A stretch of 30,571 nt of DNA from a virus, in the IMG/VR virus record IMGVR_UViG_3300033144_004840, positions 1 through 30,571 of that record, one strand, 5' to 3'. Below are positions 27,601 to 30,571 of this stretch, piece by piece. The translations under genes were made by a program, and so were the position numbers. The stretch's first letter is position 1, and every line of letters starts with the position of its first letter. The notes beneath the pieces were generated by a model, which was given only the letters and a program-made list of their open reading frames with translations, was not told the origin of the DNA and searched no databases.

Positions 27601-29870
27601 TTATTGATTATGTTACTAAACCCGAAGTTAAACCTGAAGAAACTAAAGATGATGATGATGGCCTTACAGATAGATCTAGTTTAATATTTGGAATTACGGC
27701 AAATGATGAATTAAATTTCTGGGGTAAAAATAAAGGAGCAGCAGATGACTATTTAGACACTCTTGCAGAAAATGAATTAAAAGATATTTTGAATAAAACA
27801 AAAAATCTAGAAGATTTAAAAAAAGAGTTTGATACTTGGCTAAATAATAATGATGATGATTGGAGTCTTAATTCACCTGAAGAAAATAAAATAGATTCTG
27901 TTGAATTAACAAACAAAGAATTAAAACATATTAAAAAACTTTTAAAAGATAAAAAATACGATTCTCTTTCAAGGAAACTTTTAACAACAGAAGAAAAGCA
28001 AAAACTTCAAAAAGATTTAAGAGAAGATTTTTCAGAGTATAACGAAACTTTAAATGATAAAAACAAAACACCGGAAGAAAAAATAAGAAATACAGATACT
28101 ATGCTTGCCATATTATTAATGGATGATAATGTAGATGACAAGTATAAAATTTTTGCAGATAAGGTAAAACAGTTAGAGGAAATGACTGTTATTTCAGAAC
28201 AACAAAAATCTAAAACAGTGAAAGAACTTTCTTCATTTTATGATTTTAAAGATGTTAAATTAAATCAAGATGAATTAGATTCAATAATGGGTGCATTAAC
28301 AAATGATGTATTTGAATTATTTAGAACTAACTCAGAAGCTCTTTATGAAAAGGGAGTTAATAAACAAGTATTATATGATCAAATTAGAAAAAAACAAGCA
28401 AGGGAAGATGGATTAGGTATTTTAAAGAATATTATTGAAAGAGCTGGATGGACACCAGATGGAATTGATAATACAAAAGCAAAAAAGTTTATAGATAATA
28501 ATACTGATCAAGGAAAACTTATTTTAAAGGGAGATATTAAATTTGTATTTGATATTATACAAAAAATAAAAAGATTAGAAAAAGCATCTAATAAAACAGA
28601 AGAACAAGAACAACAATTAATTAATTTAAATACCCGATTAAGTAATATAGTAAAAGTATATGATAATTTTATTTCAAGAAAAGGTCCTGGTAATAATGAA
28701 AGATGGAATGAATTAGTTCGTATGCATACAACTTATATGAATAGTTTAGGATTTTCAATTGATACTGAAACATTACTTGATAACGAAAGATCTGAAAATG
28801 AAACAGAAGCTTCAAAAGATAGTGCATTTATTAAGGATTCTACTTTAATTGATCAGAAGTCTACAATGCCTTCTGCTATTAAATTATTAATTTCAAGTTT
28901 AGTTAATGAAAAACTAAATAAAGATTGGAAAGATGTCAAAGGTGAAGAAGTATTTGAAAATGTTAGAGGATATCTAGGATTACCTATACCAAATGAATTC
29001 AATGATATATATAATTTATTAGTTAAAAAATTAGCAAATAAACCTGCTAGACTTGATGTTATTATTAATGAATTAAATAATATATTTAATAAAGAAAAAA
29101 ATGAATCTGGTCCAGGGCAAGCATTAAAAAGTTTAGTAAATGCTGATACATCACCATTACATGTTTTAGGTAAAAAAAATATAAGCGATATAACATTAAA
29201 TGATGTTAGGGTAATAACCCAATTCATTCAAACATTTAGTAAATTTGCACCTAAATTTTTATTGGCAACAATTGATAAGAAAGGACATTTATTCTTTTAT
29301 GATGCAAATAAAACAAGAGCTGTAGAAAAAATAGTAAAAACATGGGAGGAAAACTTTAATAAAATAAAAGAAGATGTAGAAAAAGATGGTGTTAGAACTA
29401 GATTGCTTCCTGATTTTTTAAAAACTTTTAAAGCAGAAACTTCCAATATAATTAAAAGTAAAAATAAAACAGATAGAGTAAGAAATTTAAAAAAACAATT
29501 ATCTAAAATAGGTATTGACATTAAAGACATGCAATCTTATATGGATAATTTTATAAAAGGACTTGAAGGTACTTCATTTGGTGATAGATTAACAGCAAAA
29601 GATAGTTTATTAGAAAATATTGATAAAGCATTAAACCCTAAAGATAAAGACGGTAATGCTAAAGAAATAAATCATGATTATAATCCTTTTAAAGATGATA
29701 ATATTAGAGGTACAATTATGGAGTTTGCTGAAAAACTTGTTGAATCTTCTAATCAATCAGTTGATAATCAGTTTATGAGTGTAGATAATAAAAGTATTTA
29801 CGCTGCAACATTAAATCAGTTCTTATCATTATCTGCTAATAAAATGAATTATGGTGCTAAAAAACTTTAA
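15609..29870 (+). CDS. Giant multidomain 'polyvalent' phage protein, 4753 residues before TAA
   Basis: A single uninterrupted frame of over 14 kb, starting at an ATG in an A/T-rich leader without a Shine-Dalgarno site. N-terminal region (to about 450): acidic start, then Gly/Ala-rich hydrophobic segments at about 158-200 and 400-428 that could insert into or cross membranes. Long Lys/Glu coiled coils fill much of 500-2350, interrupted by an HRDC domain (about 1232-1292). A beta-rich stretch spans about 2480-3100. Then come a zincin metallopeptidase (HELIH at 3386), a possible UVR-like motif (about 3606-3640), a PP2C phosphatase domain (about 3735-4005), and a helical C-terminal part. The mixture resembles large proteins that phages inject with their DNA to act on host targets. 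No RNA polymerase DxDGD-type motif is visible. The frame continues beyond the stop. Confidence 0.85.
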   Translation: MNPEEMEAYLKSLDNEATSEKLQESMAEDIKYANEWDYYQKQQRYISPYLNPTADIDIDYDMMTEAERLGADYTVGSEYNADNLWEKQGTKEQLGNATARFFFNTLTDTAAGFASMVDLPGYVDPNKGMFKGVADWAAEQKEKTNEWAPIYQKKDAGMWGPGMSSWWIENAGSLASSAVSFGLQGMGAGAFVSRGAQALKWLNTLKKAEKIKRHGKVIGTGEKMARSGRSGTAIGEGLKAGDMAQNVAVSTALNQSAAIMSATESYNSVYNEAIEMGYSDAYAEQIAAQTASNIVNASRANIALNLTMSSRFLNGSKNVKGFKRESFLPSFKRKEMGAGLKEGAQELVEENIEMIAQEQAEAEAHRAMGTGEMARSKGLIFGDEFYLTGNIYGDASYKDIVETSVLGFLGGPAHVGMATIKGSVGTTGSRLDKVTFGAASKIFGHKVAKTHKENVYYPDGSLKFRAGETMVEMEDVMVENEEGELVNEYVESEVEKDKDGKFVREKRQTEKLDEKGNVIVQYEDGLVSANKKVDDEYDRINKPIEAWQKSVEDSAGIIASAKYQAALEENIADINDFIETRDHKKKDKIIDNMARIDMANSGTIDFDTQESKDKLEKNKKELAKEFDKMNERQLRKRADKHKEFSLARVAVESFKSNTKDHLINTFKEIGSLSPEEAKSKGYTDDYKDQVEGAIVKIDEYYDRWMEYNTKLDNPIAHAAFNNRLSYDLLGKDIEDLNKEAEEKHKLAVKSHAEKQDIDINEIDEDGVSNKFKYDQAFKIQQEKNKKLISDKKLTELKERQDELQDELDEFDRIPEKKIKKDLAESLQKREDLLNQISSSLKEIEKRENEISKPFDERIEKLGFDKFSTKEQSDIYDKKLAAVKKSLELDEEFDDLVSGEKLAKLIRKEQEKNREKRRKFYFNLHMEQLMELQDRDGFVYWDNSEEGKANLFNSKRGRIDYKDGKYMFTPENEEPFLVNEANKELYENQIKPGKESEWEEHKNNINKKNKKQLEESKKEVGTLLTKLNELNEKKKSLTSSVHSKRIFNTTTVRRTADRIDELDNNDTLRKGLIKELNRLNKILNRPVFDDTLTGKEIDNQELLINRAIDEEVASLDTSIRYIQEEVGKDEKGEPQFTGTLSKAQLKVSKLEDQINKLPIPNRLKMYTVTDNEDGSFTVFQNINAIKEESISLTDTKLNEKYYKDDKGRHSIIGKDTEHNENTEVFEMLSPADLRFEKLKEFRKKLGKPINVAKNETLMEMAEKMPKTESEFLKIKGIGKVKNEKYGKQFLEFIATLPTDDSVDFDEQFKSIGIVSTKKEKGETTIKIKPSDSQAIEIADLDTISNLRGREKDSALVAEAQLEFIKAFWDKQITLERLKVEKAEIYTNENENRNNLIDKQIEISNNIARFNELRDFMNQVIQSDNLEQSLVDHSDPIAAQFNLIVAQFVDDKEQLLFDEDAKELHNKLTEMWDKLLGFEKQVEEQDNKIEKIREGIEKQRQKITEKTSKKESVRGHLSHITKLNKQLVEAKRIRKNILSSRNYYEKEIERYEVYVDVLENRKKEIYFVREELNRLATPIQQLRDDLDKLNTSIEKFDVNLKDINRNIRLNRKIYKKLKGILDSRKIYGGKYFDSEEAIVRILDNENPDSLSSLMGDILDELGLPEEFHTRFEQELLNSVYNTDFEYQGDPDIDQLKALLKDPLKGVGITRINSTDFVGPNGETITISPETAEKLSRMSNALEKATIENRKDADSVEFVKLEDGTEMTVREIRESLNQWESELSRYTEERKLVHKIRKEGREIKKQIENKIQDEENIHGSTIYILSRIDRKVTDTEQSAFNKVQQLLKDMNDKEIGQRKAFGDLKKSVEVIDLELQNNKRKYNKLLEFEDIFVESWEEFAGTFSDEDVKVGDINKMIEMINGTIDPETGENKITRDLKNEIEILEKDSNLSKLELSKLDALIKLQEELKAAIENKDLDLSPRTLVLRKNKIKKAISDIGSLQRESIEKERELELKNNAGSIVDTVDTYKEKLEDDSEELFRLITYKDGSTKLLTLVEETDLFGNEVDKELAEAKILSLKKSKPFKTETSVEAFKTKVEDEINKKYDAKIDESLRLENFEESILNAHGTQLKLSQAVKDKNALEADLEKANDKKQDPKYIEEKSDKENILNQIAQIDNDVYISEEERKTNEKLINDPDRIKRNNVLQAELDNVQGRLRVIHGGDKRTGLKVATKVAIHKRRKPGELQSLLDEEEEILNLQKKEQDEVQVFEDEIIYYDEKIERKALERKELELILDEFSNEFLEVDKEVESLENQIADIDLKIEEYHELISNGAQTGLMASVAAFGAEEDVMSEVQLGLLEGQLNWTNLVRSQEGDRLKSLIERKNDAEDELEIRQALFAGNDEIIKSSKKALSNKKFKLTAEDTKINNALKEEDKNTNTLEDDDILMKGVDDNLINSKSTVLSTMPTHLKWDGKEVIFDTKTKLPNLVDVDYQIRHMKFMNLNVDNMEDFNIEFVQPTKVINEDTGEREERNPDDPFNKVEITQVDSETKNKTGKVLTTVEADKEFGGGLYAIITNKKGQRIYMNNEGDMRPLDDTTTHDDLEKDGYELVFTNIPNIVKTSKPGEPDRYTQTMGDNMLLNELGEVLGQSPAQEWGEVSGNNIITIRGNTYNLTNEDDLSRVKEILKNNIYIKMSKFRENVENELNKDKKVYVKIKDVSDGFQLSRSKDKELRIVDDLILDKNNRLIRTTDAKGRNTTVEKRVKNKDGDIVDKQFNVTSGILYVLKPNNNLVEVTAGKLEQDEVNTTLKLITELLDEQGAFNKQGTYETNNGESKNVNLISVGKESKDIGLLNKVLNWTGPTDNKKFSIWISGGRIQFVNKDGKKRHFPVNSIREYINNGFKKDKITDKFGKQYFDEFLLFLDEKRKHVHFQLIADENIDKEYLHPYLDKETNEIKLIKYNNYREYLATILKSRVITEDELESLGLKIKDKDGNVVYNDGTVGRYMSFSETIIDEKKKPLPLNYLKKDGLFLDEGEYLKYGDEVGRLESNGIDLVWTGEESKNEIILTADNIDDFDFTIEETSGEEGTDEDTGDEDFTPIEKTELPVIDKDDTLEFVNGYINVDTAGDVTLGNFGTRIKVKKIEGNEGLLVHQTFSYLNETYHDFYSIDENGEVELITSKEVIKTIKEIFTLGNEELKLGSELKGEGEREQKRKKLLGREIKSASDFIEYYDKFLEDDPSRFDSNKNDIIQTLNYNNTFINEYLPYLITGKGGEGLLISTRKSNDGKTDLNIFRKKGVKNAGDVAIELKTEKPDSVKKLLADKKFMPTEDNVYSRLIKQIMGDEDTSINYIPHITPDAKFNSNTEAISLSLGSIVRSNKTPKHLGATIAHELIHKLDKKKFKSEHWDKLVNLRDAVGKYLIKNKNKKSIQDLWKETYNDPETGEKINKLAYWLFGKRINQDEFQGILENSVDFKNLTDSETLALEDLESTDGAMKEFFANLMNQKEFQELLNDIQISEIKEDLEYTVKRGKKNMFQAFLDVLNDILKSFGVTVGIKKNGVLEEVLIIGAAHYKKAGAFKDIDDKVVYEKSLKSDDDKDKTFEEQINDLNKEIKESIKLADFVKVSDLEAKIKELEAKIAERDKKDDVKTNLTPQEISYVFSTLDTITKTSADELVKLANQVLNKEITKAEAKAETSPLLIEYLDALLSVRDQDTGDTNDKLGHSIDRAELDSEIIKNESDNIKIGSYSKEAQDSIKISDDGKIIAIADGMGGAAANFNGMVNARSIATTVTKILAKGGSLDDIILQDLIDNMSDSDLKYFKILKYIAESKKNKVNLKEVTDYIDSLKLKWNVANILKTIALDVYSGKINEGASTPSVSTTYINVENTAENTYVITKVGDTQFTIVDKDGNIVKTHGMSASATTGGFGMRYSEKSGEFEFTSSPLHTATIKLLPGQKLIVSTDFIEKESQLKSFNEQYNNADFSLKEFTSAKGNKQDDATFAVIDYVTKPEVKPEETKDDDDGLTDRSSLIFGITANDELNFWGKNKGAADDYLDTLAENELKDILNKTKNLEDLKKEFDTWLNNNDDDWSLNSPEENKIDSVELTNKELKHIKKLLKDKKYDSLSRKLLTTEEKQKLQKDLREDFSEYNETLNDKNKTPEEKIRNTDTMLAILLMDDNVDDKYKIFADKVKQLEEMTVISEQQKSKTVKELSSFYDFKDVKLNQDELDSIMGALTNDVFELFRTNSEALYEKGVNKQVLYDQIRKKQAREDGLGILKNIIERAGWTPDGIDNTKAKKFIDNNTDQGKLILKGDIKFVFDIIQKIKRLEKASNKTEEQEQQLINLNTRLSNIVKVYDNFISRKGPGNNERWNELVRMHTTYMNSLGFSIDTETLLDNERSENETEASKDSAFIKDSTLIDQKSTMPSAIKLLISSLVNEKLNKDWKDVKGEEVFENVRGYLGLPIPNEFNDIYNLLVKKLANKPARLDVIINELNNIFNKEKNESGPGQALKSLVNADTSPLHVLGKKNISDITLNDVRVITQFIQTFSKFAPKFLLATIDKKGHLFFYDANKTRAVEKIVKTWEENFNKIKEDVEKDGVRTRLLPDFLKTFKAETSNIIKSKNKTDRVRNLKKQLSKIGIDIKDMQSYMDNFIKGLEGTSFGDRLTAKDSLLENIDKALNPKDKDGNAKEINHDYNPFKDDNIRGTIMEFAEKLVESSNQSVDNQFMSVDNKSIYAATLNQFLSLSANKMNYGAKKL
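16080..16212 (+). other. Hydrophobic Gly/Ala-rich segment in the giant protein
   Basis: Encodes residues about 158-201, including SSWWIENAGSLASS, VSFGLQGMGAGAF and ALKW. It is small-residue-rich and largely uncharged, and a basic stretch follows (KKAEKIKRHGK). A second weaker hydrophobic segment, ETSVLGFLGGPAHVG, lies near 16812-16890. These might form an amphipathic or membrane-inserting region used for delivery through the cell envelope; that is inference from composition only. Confidence 0.4.
19302..19484 (+). other. HRDC domain inside the giant protein
   Basis: Residues 1232-1292. The order is LRFEKLKEFRKKLG, a helix around ETLMEMAEKMPKT, ESEFLKIKGIGKVKNEKYG and then FLEFI. This is the standard HRDC layout of RecQ and UvrD-type helicases (helix, 'L-EMA---P-T-EEFL-I-GIG--K---YG--FL'). 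HRDC binds DNA or proteins and guides helicases; no helicase motor lies nearby here, so it probably acts as a DNA- or partner-binding module among coiled coils. Confidence 0.85.
25680..26210 (+). other. Zincin-type metallopeptidase domain inside the giant protein
   Basis: Residues about 3358-3534. The zinc motif is IAHELIHKLD (H3386, E3387, H3390), preceded by a strand ISLSLGSIV. A probable third ligand lies 102 residues on: E3492 in MKEFFANLMNQKEFQELL. The spacing and the 'EF-A-----EF--LL' pattern fit gluzincin-like peptidases found in large phage proteins. It may mature the giant protein or cut host proteins. Confidence 0.78.
26424..26526 (+). other. Possible UVR-like helical hairpin motif
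   Basis: Residues about 3606-3640: EIKESIKLADFVKVSDL followed by an amphipathic helix with KIKELEAKI. The DF-K-SDL--KI--LE pattern resembles the UVR motif of UvrB, UvrC and ClpC-associated proteins, which mediates protein contacts. The surroundings are generally coiled-coil-like, so this could be coincidence. Confidence 0.35.
26811..27623 (+). other. PP2C-family serine/threonine phosphatase domain inside the giant protein
   Basis: Residues about 3735-4005. All PP2C hallmark elements occur in order: KEAQDS (D3749), IIAIADGMGGAAA (D3764, G3765), a TPSVSTTYI strand, VITKVGDTQ (the GDSR-like motif, D3895), LPGQKLIVSTDFIE (D3958) and KQDDATFAVI (D3992/D3993). The metal-binding aspartates needed for two Mn or Mg ions appear intact, so activity is likely. 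A phosphatase carried in a virion-type protein could reverse host phosphorylation-based control or defence. Confidence 0.88.
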
Positions 29871-30571
29871 AATCCTCTTCGTGATGAAGTTCCTCATATT
29901 TTCAATGTTTTTACTGGTAATTCAATTGCATTAAAACGACTAAGTGGTTTAACTGGTAATAATGAAATTACTACTAAAGCCGTAATAGAAGTTGGTATGT
30001 TTAATGGTTTGACTATTAAAGGTGAGCCTGGTGGAGAACTTACTAAGTCATTAGATTCTCCTGATAAATGGGCAATGATGATTAGTTCTACAATGAAAGG
30101 ACATTATACTTTCTTCCGTGCTGCGGATAGAGGTACTGAAAATTTATTTACTTTTAGAGATATTGATAGTGGAAAACCTATTAAATTATATGAAAATAGA
30201 GATGATGCTCTTGATGCTTTTTATGGTTATTTGTTAGATGAAGTTAATGCAATGGTTCAACTTAAAAATGGTCTAGGTGCAGATGTTAAATTCTATGAAA
30301 CAAATGGTAAAGATTTTAGATTTTTTAAAGATATATCTTTAGGTACAAATGACTCTATTAAAGAAAACATAATAAGTTTAATTGAAGATGGTAATAGTTT
30401 TGAAGAAATAAAAAAAGACTTAGATAGAAATAAAGAAAATATTATCCAAGATATTAAAAAACATTTCATAACTAAAGCTGCTGTAACAAAAGGGAAAATT
30501 GATAAAGATGGTTTATTAAAAGAATTTCCTGAAAATATTCTAAAAGAAGATTATTGGGTAAAAGATAAAAA
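29871..30571 (+). CDS. In-frame continuation of the giant gene after TAA, running off the window
   Basis: Directly after the TAA at 29868-29870 the same frame stays open to the end of the window, 233 codons. It begins NPLRDEVPHIFNVFTGNS and includes MISSTMKGHYTFFRAADRG, FTFRDIDSGKP and a Lys/Glu-rich end. No ATG occurs until 29998, and the preceding 42 codons look fully coding, so a new gene starting there would waste a coding-like leader. Composition matches the giant gene. The likeliest reading is one gene interrupted by a single stop, through mutation, sequence error or readthrough. A separate downstream gene is the alternative. The end lies outside the window. Confidence 0.6.

Noticed and set aside
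15609-29870. Virion RNA polymerase domain, as in giant crAss-like phage proteins
   Set aside because: I could not find a DxDGD-type catalytic motif in the translation. It may lie outside the window.
1-30571. tRNA genes, CRISPR arrays, insertion sequences or integrase attachment sites
   Set aside because: Intergenic gaps are all under about 130 bases and none shows a tRNA cloverleaf or spaced repeats. No transposase or integrase is encoded.

Overview
The window looks like part of a large, strongly AT-rich tailed double-stranded DNA phage genome. Every convincing gene is on the + strand, packed tightly or overlapping. No start codon has a recognisable Shine-Dalgarno sequence; starts sit in A/T-rich leaders instead, as expected for Bacteroidota and their phages. 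An SSB-like protein, DnaG-like primase, ATP-dependent ligase, PD-(D/E)XK nuclease, flap nuclease and dUTPase followed by very large virion-type proteins recall crAss-like (Crassvirales) phages. That placement is an inference: no capsid, portal, terminase or polymerase gene is visible to confirm it. Reading frames close on TAA, TAG and TGA, so the standard bacterial code fits.

Layout. (1) Positions 1-3739, replication and precursor supply: the C-terminal part of an SSB-like protein with a DDDVPF tail, a terminator hairpin, a TOPRIM primase, a small helical protein and a class II (adenosylcobalamin-dependent) ribonucleotide reductase, then a second terminator. (2) Positions 3825-10063, a compact DNA-repair and nucleotide-pool operon: WGR-like/ATP ligase, PD-(D/E)XK nuclease, 5'-3' flap exonuclease, an unknown protein, a dATP/dGTP diphosphohydrolase-like protein, two tandem paralogues with a BRCT-like N-terminus, dUTPase and an HNH endonuclease. 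Most neighbours are joined by short start/stop overlaps. (3) Positions 10064-10190, a regulatory boundary with a long inverted repeat, a T-run and a Bacteroides-type -7 promoter match. (4) Positions 10191 to the end, a virion or ejected-protein module: a 1284-residue protein, a muralytic protein (M15-like peptidase plus lytic transglycosylase), and a giant protein of 4753 codons that runs on in frame beyond a single TAA to the window edge.

The most striking content is the giant protein. Between hydrophobic N-terminal stretches and long coiled coils it carries an HRDC domain, a zincin-type metallopeptidase with HELIH and a downstream glutamate, a possible UVR-like helical hairpin, and a PP2C-family phosphatase domain with all its metal-binding aspartates. 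This fits the idea of a 'polyvalent' protein delivered with the phage DNA to act on host proteins and DNA early in infection; that role is inferred.

Two reading-frame disruptions stand out. The 1284-residue gene and the muralytic gene appear to be one gene split by a -1 shift between 14012 and 14042, and the giant gene is interrupted by one TAA at 29868. Each could be recoding, true mutation or a sequence error.
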